Assembly (NCBI GenBank): GCA_022605405.1
Contig: JABYQQ010000009.1
Span: 186,001 to 250,000 of the forward strand
Direction of reading: 5' to 3'
DNA length: 64,000 nt
Origin: Earliella scabrosa
Taxonomy: Eukaryota > Basidiomycota > Agaricomycetes > Polyporales > Polyporaceae
The stretch's first letter is position 1. The number at the start of each line of letters is the position of its first letter. The position numbers and the translations under genes were made by a program. The notes beneath the pieces are model-generated. The model worked only from the letters and a program-made list of their open reading frames with translations, searched no databases and was not told where the DNA came from. Shown here in pieces: positions 23,323 through 34,430 of the stretch.

Positions 23323-24390
23323 ATGACTGACACAATCCTCTCGTCAATAGCTCCTGCTATGTCCTCCACCCGATCCACCGTCTATGTCTGCATTGACGAT
23401 GCAGGCAAGCCGGCGAACATTCCGAACTACGAGACGATCATCAGGCAGTGTTTCGAGCAGGGTCCCCGCCAGGAGACCACCACCAACATTACCGGTGTGC
23501 GACTCACCCTCGAAAAGAAGACTGACGACGACGTGAGCGATATCTGGGTGAAGTTCGGCATCGGCATAGCCATGAGCGAGGCGTTCACGCAGCGTTTTGT
23601 TGCGCAATATCTCCACGACAACAATATCGCGGCCGTGCGGGCTCCTCGTGTCTACCGTGCCTTCAAATGGGGCAACCTGGGTTACATCGTCTCCGAGTTC
23701 ATTGACGGGCCGATGTGCGATAAATCCGATGCTGCACTCATCGCTTCCGCCGTACAAGCCCTCATCAGCATCCCGAGCCCCAGCTCAACACCTGGGCCCG
23801 TTGGAGGAGGCCTGATCGAGCACCCCTTCTTCGTCGACCGGGAATCATCTGTCTGGTACGAATCCGTCGAGGAGCTACAGGATCATGTGAACAGGGCAAG
23901 TGTTCTCTTGTTCTGTCCCTCTCGCATCTCTGATGCTGACTTTTGACACAGATTCTCCGTGTCACTGGGAGGAAGGGACACGTGAACTTCACCGACGAGG
24001 TGGCCCAACACGGCCTGCGCCTCTGCGTATCTGACCTGGTCCCTGTCAACTTCATGAAGGACAGAGAGAACAGGATCGTGGCCGTGGATTTTGCCGGCTA
24101 CTCCTTCCTGCCACCCTCCTTCTTCGCCTACGTGCTGCAACACGGGAGCGGTTTCGCACACTACATCGGCACAATGATCACCTATCCACCGTCCACACAG
24201 GTCACAACCATGAAGAACGCCTCCCTCGCGCTGGCCCCATATGGTATCAACGATATTGGTGAGCAGATTTCCTTGCTCTCCTGTTTTTCTTCTTGCCTCT
24301 CGTCCCCTTATAAGCAGACTGATATCACCGCGGTGTATAGGCCTCTCGAGAAAACTAAAGTCCAGGCTTCCAGAGAATTCGATGCCCTAG
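23323..24390 (+). CDS. APH/choline-kinase-like small-molecule phosphotransferase
   Basis: 309-residue protein of the fungal APH-like kinase superfamily; substrate unknown. Exons 23323-23895, 23952-24258 and 24341-24390 give 310 codons. The N-lobe holds RFVAQYLHDNNI, RAPRVYRAF and GYIVSEFIDG. The catalytic loop is LRLCVSDLVPVNFM, with Asp and Asn in the expected spacing and Ser in place of the usual His. The metal-binding equivalent is VAVDFAGYSF. The tail reads SRKLKSRLPENSMP. The first intron most likely uses a GC donor (AACAGG/GCAAGT); a GT nine bases upstream is possible but would delete the conserved HVNR. A decayed copy lies at 14497-14955. Lies convergent with sirtuin B. Confidence 0.83.
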
Positions 24391-24688
24391 CCATCCCCCG
24401 CATTACAGGACTACGTCCTTCCTTCTGGTCCTTCACGCGCGCACTGTTGCAACTTGTTGACTCCGAGGGATGTTGCATATTTCTGCTGTCCCTTGCCCAT
24501 TATACCTATAATCTGTATCAGTTATGCCAGCTCTTGCCCTCGCATCGACTTGCTTGTATGACCAAATTCCTATACGCGCAACCTCCTTTTAGCCGCTGGA
24601 AACGGGCCTCCAGGTGAGACAGTAAGCGTCCTAGTACTAGTAGAGCATACACAGACATAACACAGCGGCCTACATATTCAAGTTTGCA

Positions 24689-26309
24689 CTACAGCTTCTC
24701 CTTCTCTTTGATTTCCACATCAGCGGACTCCCGGCTCTGCTCCGCCTTCCCCTTGGGGGACCCTCTCGAAGCAATCCTCTCCGTCTCAGCTTCCCAAGCC
24801 TCTTCCTCCTTCTCCAACGCCTCTCTCACCGCCAGTCCCATCTTCTCTACCGCCGCACTCAACTTATCGACATCCACGTCCGCAGATTTATCCTTGGCAT
24901 CCAGGCTGTCCTCCTCTGCCACCTTCTCCGCCGCGCCCGTCTCCTCCTTGCCCCCGTCGAGCGGAGACACGAGCTCCGTCTTCGCCCACTCGCGGTCTAG
25001 CTCCGCCTCCCATCCAAGCTCGCGCGCCAGCTCGCGTACAACTTCATCGCATCGCCCGAGCAGCACGACGTCGTCCGGGCGCGTGCCAATGTCCCCCGCA
25101 GGCTCCATGTTGATCAGCACGCGCGGGCAGCTCTCGGGCACGAGCGCCGTCAGGGACGCGAACGGGTGCACCTTCAGCGACGTCCCGATCACGAACAGCA
25201 GGTCCGCCTCGCGCAGTCGCGGCACCTTCTGCTGGAACAGCGGCGGCAGCTGTTGCATGCCCAGCGTCGTCCGACACACGATGTGCATGGAGCGTGTGTG
25301 ATGCATGATGTCCGAACAGTCAGCGCCTTAGCATGTGCGAAAGCAACGAATGAGAGCCAAGTGTAGCACGCACCGACTCGCCAAAGAAGACGATGTCGGG
25401 CTTCACGAGCCCGTCGCACGCCGCGCAGCGCACGATCTCCCCGCGCGCGACCGCCTCGCGCATCTCCGCGCCGTGGCACGCGCGGTGACACTCGATGCAG
25501 TGCTGGTCCGCGAAGCTCCCGTGCGCCTCGACGATGCGCTCCGGGGGCACGCCAGCCTGCCGCTCGAGCGTGTCGATGTTCTGCGTGAAGCACGTGTCGA
25601 GCAGCGCGCGGTCCGCGAGCAGTTTCACGAACGTGTGGGTGAGCGTCGGCCGGAACCGGCCTGGGTAGAGCTCGCGCGCGAGTGTGTAGACTGTCCGAGT
25701 CGGGTCGGGGATGGGGTGGGGCGGCGTGCGGCGAGGTAGATGAAGCTGGTGTTAGCGCAGCATACGGGTGTGGAGTATAGAGCGACGACACGGACATGGT
25801 AGAGGATTCTGGCGGAAGTACTTGATCTCGAAGACCGCTTCCGGATACGGCAGATTCAGCCTCTGCAGGTTGGACTGTCGCGTTGCGGAGAGGAAGGCGT
25901 TTGGATCAGCGAGCGTGGTCGGAACGGCAAGAGACGCACGTATAGACCTGCGTGACTTCGTCAGCATGCGACGATTCTCGCACGAGCAGAGACTCACCTG
26001 TTCCGGGGGACCTGAAGTCTGGGATTCCCGCTGCGGTGCTCACCCCTGTACGATTGGGCCGACGGCAGTGCAATCGTCAGCATGACTAGCATATGGCGAC
26101 TCCGAACCGGGTACGCATCTGCCTACCTGCGCCAAGCTACCATGTATCTATCTCAGCACGGGTAGACCGTAATCCAGAACCCCAGAACTCACCATGACGA
26201 ACACCTTGCGGCAGTCCTTGGATTTCATGTACTTCGCAATGGACGGCACGTCCCTGCCTTCCAGGATCTCCGTCGGCCCTTCGTACGGCGCAGAAAGTTC
26301 GTTGCCCAT
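24689..26309 (-). CDS. Sirtuin B (Sir2-type NAD-dependent protein deacylase)
   Basis: 379-residue paralog of sirtuin A. Exons 26309-26193, 26136-26127, 26045-25998, 25947-25940, 25874-25796, 25690-25374 and 25249-24689, summing to 380 codons. All six intron positions match sirtuin A, including the 10-nt and 8-nt microexons; exons 3 and 5 are equal in length in both genes. Landmarks are LGAGVSTAAGIPDFRSPG, CFTQNIDTLERQAG, VEAHGSFADQHC, VRCAACDG, VKPDIVFFGE and VIGTSLKVHPFA. The C-terminal tail is a charged, probably coiled segment rich in Lys and Glu, unlike the Pro/Asp tail of A. This points to different localisation or partners. Deacylase activity is inferred from intact NAD and His motifs. 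Confidence 0.9.
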
Positions 26310-26605
26310 CGTCGCCACAACGTCTGTAAATGTTAACAAGCGAAGCAGCCTGCTGCAGGCCGCCTTGTGCGCACGATACACTTATATGTTCCCCGCGGTG
26401 GGAGTTGGTGGTCGGAGTTCTTCTCAAGAAGCCAGAACCGGAACACCGGGCTCGGTCTCGGGGAGCACAGCCGAGCGCCTACCTGACGTCACACCATACT
26501 CAACGCCCGAGGCGCCTTCATCTGTTGGCTAGTACTGGGTCCATTTATAAACATGGTGTTGCTATCCTGGCCAAGCAGCCTGCACTACAACAAGCGATAT
26601 TACGT

Positions 26606-29052
26606 TCAGTGCTGCATCCGCGCAGTGCGCTCAGCCTCCCAGTCGTCCAGCCACGAAGTAACGAAGCCGATGATCTCCTCATGAATCATCTGGATCTGCG
26701 AGGGCTCCTCCGAGAGCTCCGCCCGGCCGTTCTCGTCCCAATGGTGCACGCCGCCTACATAAATGGGTATGTTAAAGAGCCGGGGGCGCGTGGGATGCGG
26801 CCAGAGGTACTCACCTCGGATGATTTTGAACGGACGGAGGATTGTGTCCTCTCGAGGGCGCGCATAATCGCTGTGCGGCGTGACGGGCCTCCAGGGGTCG
26901 ACTATGGTTCAGGTATGGGGTGAACGTCGGAAGAGAGACGGAGAAGGACAAACGAGACAGTACCTTCCCCGTCAATGATAGCGAGCCGGTCCGCCTCGAT
27001 GTCGAAGTCGCCAAGTGCGTTCACCGCGGTGATGTTCGGGAACGGAGGGACGACGAAGTGCTTGCCTGGAGGGTACGCCTGTAGACACGGCGTTCAATGA
27101 TAGGCATCCGCATGTGCAATGAGACGCACCTGTCGGCAGATCTTGGACTCGTACTCGAGTGTCAGGCGCTGGGAGACAATGCGCGGTTGCCCCTTGGGCG
27201 GAGCGGTCTGAACAGACCACGGGTTCAGAGAGACCATGTCCCAGATGGCAGAAACACACAAAACATACCGAGAAATAGCCCCACTCTGTGCAGACCTGGA
27301 ATAGCCACAGACGCCAGATCTGGTCGAGGCCCGTGTCCTGGAACTTGCTGTCGTCCGATGTTCCGAAGCACTGTCCGGCGCACCCGTGAGCCAATTCTCA
27401 AGGCCCAAGAAGATGAGCAGCTTATGTGTAGGGACGCACTTCCTCGACTGCGCCGCCAGGGCACCTGCTCACGAAGTTCTGTTTGAACATAAATCAGCCC
27501 AGCACCTAATCCCGGACGAAGTTCAGCAGACACATGCCTCCTTGATGTACCGCGCGTAGTTGTAAACCGGAAGCGGGACCATCAGGTCGCCCTCAATGGT
27601 CACCATGTCGCTCGCGGAGTCGTACGAGACCTCCATCTCCGCATCGGCCTCTCTCTGGAACTTCCCGTCCAAAGCAGCACAGAACTCGTCCCAGCCCGTG
27701 CTCCCGACTTCCGGGTCCCAGTTCCGCGCCTGCCAATACCCAAGAGGGCTCTGTCACAGCGTATCAGTCTTCGTTCCACCGACCCCTCATGCCTCATTAA
27801 CCGTATCGGACTCACCTCAATCAACGACGCGAAATCCTCGTCGAGCTCGAGACCCGCGAGGCCGAAGAGTGCCTTCAGGGGCGTCCGCGTAAGGCGGTTG
27901 CTGAGCATGGAGTCGATGATGTTGACCGAAAGCTGGAGGTTCCCCGAGCACTTCACGTCCGCAGCGCGCCGGATGATCTCCATATACTCCCAGTTCTCGA
28001 GACTGGCGTGCGTGACACCTATGCAGAGCTTGTCAGATCACATTCAAGGTTGCGGAAGAACGAAGCAGACGTACCGCTCGAGGCGATAGCGCCGTACACG
28101 AGCTCTGGGTATAGTACCCTCATGTGTGCGGCGCGCGCACCAGCGTAAGAGCCCTTGTAGAACGGTCAGACAAGGAACGCAGCAGCTACACATACTAATC
28201 GCGGACGCACCCCATAGTATATCCAGGGGTGGTTGGGAGCCGTCAGGTCCTCGTCGATACCTGGGAGCTTGACATTCGCCATGAAGTGGGCAGAATCCGC
28301 GGCCGATTGGGCATTGTTGAGGAACCTGCACGGAGACGGGTTGGGGTCACAACTTATGGTCGCTCTCAGTCATAGACGAGCTCACCGGAGCGAATCCGTT
28401 GTCAGGTTCCTCACAGGGAGAGAACGGCCTGAGATACCGCACACGTCAAGCCGAGCCCAAGCTTGCTACAGAGAGAACGCACCATAGTATCTAAGCAGCA
28501 TAGACGGCAGCCTGCTATAGCCCATGTCCACCTAAACAACGCGCACTGACCCACGCACCTATGCTCCAGCACGATCCCAACCCCGCCCGTCGCCCTCGCC
28601 AGGATCTCCATGATTCCAGTGTCCAGGAACGGCAGCCGGTCCACGCCCGACGTCTCCCCGCCGTCGAGCACAAACACCGGCGTGCTCGGGCCCGGGACAT
28701 AGTGCCGCGTGTTGACCCAATACCGCTGCCTCCACGTCTCCGTCGCGCTCGCCTCCGCAAAGTGGTCTAGGGGCTGCTCGAACCAATGCGCCCGGAACTT
28801 CCGCGCCAGCTCGTTCTCGCTCTCCTCGATTGCGGAAGGGGGGAAGAGGGTGTCTCGGGGAGCAGCGTCCTGAACGAGGAGCGCACCTTGAGCTGGGGCT
28901 TGGGTGCGACCATGGCTGCGCGCGGCCTGGGCTTCCAGCTTCCAGAGGTTGACTGCCTGTGGACCGAGGATGCGTATCTGGTCGATGCCGCCGCAGGCCG
29001 CCAGTTCCGCGCAAGACGCGAAGAAGGCGAGCACTAGCCACCCTTTCGTCAT
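26606..29052 (-). CDS. Serine carboxypeptidase S28 family (Pro-X / thymus-specific peptidase-like), secreted
   Basis: Secreted or vacuolar S28 serine peptidase, likely releasing residues after proline. It begins MTKGWLVLAFFASCAEL, a signal peptide. Early exons are 29052-28559, 28490-28483 (an 8-nt microexon), 28428-28386, 28325-28211, 28153-28075 and 28018-27816, with about six more downstream. Landmarks are HWFEQPLDHF, VFVLDGGE, GIVLEHRYYGRSLPV, the serine elbow IYYGGSYAGARAA, DSKFQDTGLDQIWRLW, QVCTEWGYFS, IIDGEVDPWRPV carrying the catalytic-type Asp, and GGVHHWDEN carrying the His. The triad therefore looks complete. Some middle splice sites (27400-27540) were fitted by resemblance only. 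Confidence 0.87.
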
Positions 29053-29443
29053 GGTGGTGGTTGCAGGGAATCAAGAATGCGCGTTCACACACCTATCGCT
29101 GAACTCCAAGTTCCACGATCGAGGGAAAGGGGGCGCGCGAGACGCGTCCATCACGTGCGCGGAGCGACGCGACTGAGATAGGCCATGCATACGACGGATG
29201 ACGGAGAAAGAACAAGCTAGACCCAGGAGAGAAAGCAACACAACTACATGTATTGTCACAATGCGAGAAGCTGGAGAAAGGGTAACGGGGGTGCTACAAT
29301 ACGCGGATACATGACCGACGACGGAAACAACACACCCACACTGCTACAGAATATGATATAAAGAGGACAGAAGCTACAGTTCCGGAACCATGGGTCCAAT
29401 ACACCGAGGTCCTTGCCGCAAGTCCTAGTCGTACGTGTCGTCA
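29053..29443. other. Intergenic region between the S28 peptidase and MYND genes
   Basis: Both neighbours lie on the minus strand. A/T-rich around GATATAAAG (near 29354). Otherwise nothing recognisable. Confidence 0.5.
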
Positions 29444-30994
29444 TCATGACTCCCCGAGAGGCTTGACACAAACGCGCTTGTGCTCTTCCCAATCCAGACG
29501 CTGGTGCTCCGGTGAGCAGTACTTCACGAGCTTGCAGCGACTGCAGATGAGCCCAGAGAGGCCTTTGCTGCTCGCAGTCTCCTCCAGGCTCGACTCGCTA
29601 CCCTCGAAGCTCCCCTCGCTGCTTCCTCCCGACATGCTTGTGGATGGCCGGCCGGCATCGTCGTGAAAACAGACGTTGCACTCGATCCAGTTGCACATCT
29701 CCTTCGGACGCGCGCGCCGTCCATAGCGATAGCGCACCTTCTTCTTCGAGCCAGAAGACAGCACAGCCGCGTTCTCAGGACCCTGCTTCGGAAACCGGAC
29801 GAGCTCGCAGCAGTTGTCCGTACAGCCAGGATTGGGACAGCCGCTCGGGAAGTCGTGGTACATGTCCTTGGAGGGGACGAACGTAGAGTGCGCGAAGAGG
29901 ATTTGCGAGTAGGACATGGTCTGATGTGAGAAGAGGACGATGAACGGAGGCCGTTTCTCATGGAGGATTGCTCGGAGAGTCAGGTCAATTTGAGGAAAGC
30001 ATGGCGTCCGGCGGTCGAGCGCGTTATTTAGGCGAATATCTGAAGAGGGAATGAGGACGATATTCCAGTGCAGGAATCAAGGGCAGTTCTTCGTGCAAGG
30101 GAACACGGGGAGGTTGAGGAAGAGGGAATGGGAGTCACTCACAATCGTGATTGATCTTCTGTTCTACACTGGGCTTGCAGTAGCCCAAGGCCGTGTTCTG
30201 GCACACGTACTTGAAATACTCCGTGACCTGGTCCATCTCCTGCCGTTTGAGGTCGGTAACGATGACGTAGATATCGTCACAGCCGCGATCATACATTCCG
30301 CGAAGAAGCATGAGTTCGGGGAGCTGTTAGGTACAAGCGCGCGTAAAAATAGTGGCTTGGGCGCGGGTAGCGAGTATGTACTCACCATACTGAAGATGAC
30401 CGGCATCATGGTGAGTCGCTTCATGGAGCGATGGTGGTAGACATGTGTGACCCAGGTACGGTCGAGAGGAATAAGGCGGCCAGTGTCGACAGTGCGGGTA
30501 AAGATGTTTTCGGGGACGAATACACCTTTATTCCAGAGAAGGACCTGGTCGCGGCGGCCGTCCGTGTTCGCGAGGTGTTTGCGCTCTCGGACGCGTTGGA
30601 ACCAGTCATAGTAGGAGTCCGGACGGTGGGGGCGCTCGAGCCATTTGTCGATGAGCATGTCTGTCGCGTCGTTGTCGAGCTTCTGGCACACAAGCTCGCT
30701 CATGGCGAGACTAGGCGGGATGAACTTGGAGTAGTGCCGCCCGGGCATGGTGGTAGACGGAGTGAGGATAGAGTGGTCGTCGGGAGAGACGGCGAGGGCG
30801 CGGGCGAGCTGGAGGGAGTGGTGGTGGAAGTCGGAGTCGAGAGCGAAGGGCGGGGGTAGACCGAGCGAGAGAGAGGGCGGGACTGATGCGGGACCCAGCC
30901 AGACGCCCGGTTGCGGGTCGTTTGGCGGGGATGACGCGAAAACGTCCGCCCTAAAGAAGGTCCGCTTGAGCGACTGCCTCTTGTCTTGGGTCAT
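29444..30994 (-). CDS. MYND-type zinc finger protein
   Basis: Predicted 461-residue protein with a C-terminal MYND finger, a protein-interaction module. Exons 30994-30386, 30323-30143 and 30039-29444 stay in frame. The N-terminal two thirds has no family I recognise (for example PHRPDSYYDWFQRVRERKH, LLWNKGVFVPENIF, GMYDRGCDDIYVIVTDLKR). The finger reads CNWIECNVC, then ICSRCKLVKYC, SPEHQRLDWEEHKRVC; the sixth ligand position is His rather than the usual Cys. A Ser-rich loop splits the finger. A minus-strand TATAAA at 31028-31033 implies transcription from about 31000, which favours the ATG at 30994 over the one at 31018; 30748 is another candidate. Divergent from the peroxidase. Confidence 0.78.
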
Positions 30995-31027
30995 TGTCCC
31001 TCCTTTGCCCTCTCCCACTACGCCCGC

Positions 31028-31033
31028 TTTATA
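31028..31033 (-). promoter_or_regulatory. TATA box of the MYND gene
   Basis: TATAAA on the minus strand, 34-39 bp upstream of the chosen start. It lies inside the roughly 200 bp between the MYND and peroxidase genes. Confidence 0.5.
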
Positions 31034-31189
31034 TCCTGCGTGCCCGTCTCCTATTCCCCGTTTCCGTCCTCGCTGCAGTCCCCGGCGGACGTTGCCGGCC
31101 CACAGCCTTCGTCCACCACGCCCAACCTACTCACCTTCTTCTCCCAGCGTCCTCTCATCTCTGTCTCGCACGACAGTCTGGACCCTGGC

Positions 31190-32897
31190 ATGCGGTGCAT
31201 CCTCGCATTCTTCGTTCTCCTCGCGTTTCTCGCTCTCACGTCTGCGGGTTGGTTCGGTCCGGATCTTCTCTAATGGACCCCGACTGATCTATCTTTGCCT
31301 GCCCCATTCTTAGCCTCCGTCTCAGCAGGAGGACATGATTCTGGTCAAAGTGCACGTACATCCTATTCTGTCCGTGTCCGCGTCACTTGACCTCAGGCGT
31401 ACCCCAACGTAGTGCCGCAGGTGGCATCCTGTAAACTTCTTACCGCAGCCATGCATTGCAGCTCTAACGCCGACCGTATTAGGTTCTCCACGATCTTCAG
31501 TCTAACCTGTGCGTATGTGTGCCGTCGATTTACGTGGACACTCCGACCACACACTCATAGGAGTACAGCTTCGCCCATGGGCAATGCAACGATCGTGCCC
31601 GTCAAAGTCTCCGTATCACCTTCCATGATGCCATCGGGTACTCAACCTCGTTGTGGACGTCTAAGAAATACGGGTTCGTAATTCACAAATGTTCATTCGC
31701 TCATGCTCACTTGTCTACACAGTGGTGGTGGTGCAGGTCAGAGTAGACAGCCTCTCCATGCGGATGGATGACTGATTATACGGCTCCAGATGGTAGTCTC
31801 ATCCAATTCGCTGAGACGGAGCTCGCAACCCGTACGCGCTAATCTACTCTCAAGTTGATGCACTGACTCGCAGCAGCGGCGAACAAGGGTCTTCGTGGCA
31901 TCGTCAACGATTTGAAGCACATAGCTGACAGCCATAATGTCAGTTATGGCGATATGTGAGACCTATAAGGTACTGTACTATCCGCGCGTCTGACTGTTGG
32001 TGCAGTATCCAATTCGCCGGTGCTGTCGGCACTTCCAACTGTCCTGGAGCGCCTCGCCTTGCCTTCTTCGCTGGACGCCCTCAAGCTACTGCCCCGTCGC
32101 CTGCTGACCTCTTTGCCGCTCCTATGGACAGCGCTGAACGGATCCTAAGCCGAATGAAGGACGCGGGATTCTCACCAGCAGAGACAGTTGTCCTCCTAGG
32201 CGCGCACTCTGTTGGGGTACAACGGACGATCAATCCTGCTGTCTCCGGCAAACCTCTGGATACGACACCATCAGTGTTCGACTCGCAATTCTATCTTGAG
32301 GTGCGCGGATGCGGGCCTGTGGAACATCGCTCTACTCGAGATCTCTCGGACTCACCGACGGATGGCTGTACGCGCGGCTCTAGATGCTTCTGAAAGGCAC
32401 CGTCTACCCTAGGAAAGCTCCTCACCCTGGCGAAGCTCTGTCTGCGAGCAATGGCGTGTTCAGGTTCTCTTCGGACGCAGCTATCGCACGGCACCCGAGT
32501 ACGGCATGTATGTGGCAGTCCTACATCGGTACGCTCTATGCGATTCGTTGCCACCCTGCTGCCGTTCATCTCAACCGCACCTTGGACTTCTGGACCTCTT
32601 CTTCCAGGACAAGATAACAGCCTCCGAGCCGCCTTCCGGCGTGCAATGAAGAAGGTCTCCGTACTAGGGCAGAATCCTGACGATCTCCTCGATTGCTCTG
32701 AAGTCATTCCTGTACCACCGCCCTCCAATGCGTCAACACGCTACCCTGCTGGCTTCAAACCCGCAGACATAGAGCATTCGGTAAGGGCTGTGCGGCAGTA
32801 TCCGGTGCTGGCCCTGAAGCTTGAAGGCGCACGGTTGCTAACCACCCTTATACCACAGTGCCGTGATGTTGCTCTTCCTCAGCTTCCGCATTCGTGA
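31190..32897 (+). CDS. Class II fungal heme peroxidase, atypical generic type
   Basis: Secreted heme peroxidase of the lignin/manganese/Coprinopsis peroxidase family. Firm exons: 31413-31430, 31483-31512, 31561-31673, 31723-31736, 31790-31831, 31874-31955, 32006-32300, 32384-32528, 32608-32780 and 32859-32897; all phases agree. A likely signal peptide ([19 protein letters not shown]) begins at 31190, but the one or two exons linking it to 31413 are unresolved. Distal site [15 protein letters not shown] with Arg and His; calcium-site [24 protein letters not shown]; proximal His in [25 protein letters not shown]-terminal [18 protein letters not shown]. It lacks the acidic pair that binds Mn near the distal helix and has Val where LiP/VP carry the oxidising Trp. 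Likely a low-redox-potential enzyme. Confidence 0.8.
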
Positions 32898-33126
32898 CAT
32901 GTTGCATCCTACTCTTGTTTCTTCCTGATTGTCTCTGTCATTGTCCATGTAGTCCCAATGGCTCGTTCAAAATTGATTTGTGAGAAATGGCTAATTTTGA
33001 TGCGAATGCGGGATTCGAACTGAGGCATCCAAACCGATGATGTCATATGTATGTAACACCTCCAGGCGGGGTGACGGTGAGCGCTGAGGCCTGAGGACCA
33101 GCAACGATACTTGACATCTGACCGCC

Positions 33127-34219
33127 ATGGCCATGCGATATCTCACCTCGAAGCTCGCCCACCAAGTGCATTCAGAGCATGTTTCGCGACACGATGCGAC
33201 ATCTTGAGCTCACGCTCTCGTATAGATCGACGAGGAGCTCATGGGCACTGTCGGAGCGTTCAGCATTGACCAGGTATGTTAACCCGTTCCTAGCCTTCTG
33301 CAGTATCAGTGTACTCACAATCTCCGTGACTTGGTAGCTCATGGAGCTCGCGGGGCTGGCTTGCGCCCAGACGCTGGCAACCGTCTACAACAAGGAGAAG
33401 TACCCTCGCGTGCTGGTCTGCTGTGGACCAGGAAATCAAGGAGGAGATGGGCTAGTCGCGGCACGGCATCTTGGTACGTGTTGCTATGCTCGACCATGGA
33501 GGGGTGAATGGTAGACGTGCGGGGGTGTAGGCATGTTTGGATACAAGCCCACGATCTGGATGCCAAAGGTACGTCTCGAGCGTGAATTCACAGATGGGTA
33601 CCACGCCGACACCTGAGCTATGTGAAGCCTGGATCGAAGGACATCTATCAGGTACGATTTTCCCCGCACCTCCTCACCTTCCACCCACCTCAAGGCTCCA
33701 TTGGACACCGTCAGCGACTTAAAGCGCAGTGCGACAACATGAAAATCCAGACGCTTGAGCCTTCGCAAGACACACAGTCGCTCAAGTCCGCCCTCGCGTC
33801 TTCGGACGTGATCCTCGACGCGATCTTTGGGTTCTCGTTCAAGCCGCCGGTGCGAGCACCATTCGATGCTGCGCTGCCCCTCATCGCGAACTCGGGTCTG
33901 CCCATCGTGAGCGTGGACGTGCCATCGGGGTGGAACGTCGACGAGGGCAAGGTGGACGCGCTCGCGCTGGACCCGGACGTGCTCGTCAGCTTGACCGCGC
34001 CGAAGGAGGGCGTGCGCGAGTTCAAGGGGAGGCACTTCTTGGGTGGACGCTTTGTACCCAAGTACGGCATCCTCTTTTATACTATCGTACACGAGCGTGT
34101 GCTGACTGAGGGAACCGTGAAGGACCTTGGAAGAAAAGTTCGAGCTCAACCTCCCAGAGTACCCTGGGTTCTCTCAAATTGTGGAGTTGCCTCAGGCCGA
34201 CAATGCCCAGAAGTTGTAG
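33127..34219 (+). CDS. NAD(P)H-hydrate epimerase (YjeF N-terminal family)
   Basis: 242-residue enzyme that epimerises damaged NAD(P)HX so that the dehydratase can repair it. Exons 33127-33165, 33226-33273, 33338-33473, 33531-33568, 33628-33651, 33715-34061 and 34123-34219 give 243 codons. Landmarks are [96 protein letters not shown] and [23 protein letters not shown]. There is no fused kinase/dehydratase domain, as expected for eukaryotes. A separate mitochondrial presequence is not evident. The short 3' gap to ORC6 (about 210 bp) suggests tail-to-head packing. Confidence 0.9.
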
Positions 34220-34430
34220 ACTATGAACTGAAGGTCGATCGGGCTGTGTGTAGCTGTGCATGTAGTACTAAGTACAACGATACTGACAAGGATGCCAAAT
34301 GTGTGATCATCATTTTGCCACTTGCGAGGATCGAACGCAGAACTGACGCGTTCAGCCACCGACGCGTCGTGATGACGCGCGCTTCGCGTCTGCGAGTCTT
34401 GTGTGTCCCAACCACGACCTTCACCTTGAC

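Noticed and set aside
31190..32897. Peroxidase as a pseudogene
   Set aside because: Apparent stops and shifts disappear once short introns are placed; ten exons join in phase to the stop. Only the first exon or two remain unclear.
33000..33035. tRNA-like GGATTCGAACTG (minus-strand B-box)
   Set aside because: The T-arm stem does not pair and no A-box occurs at a workable distance.
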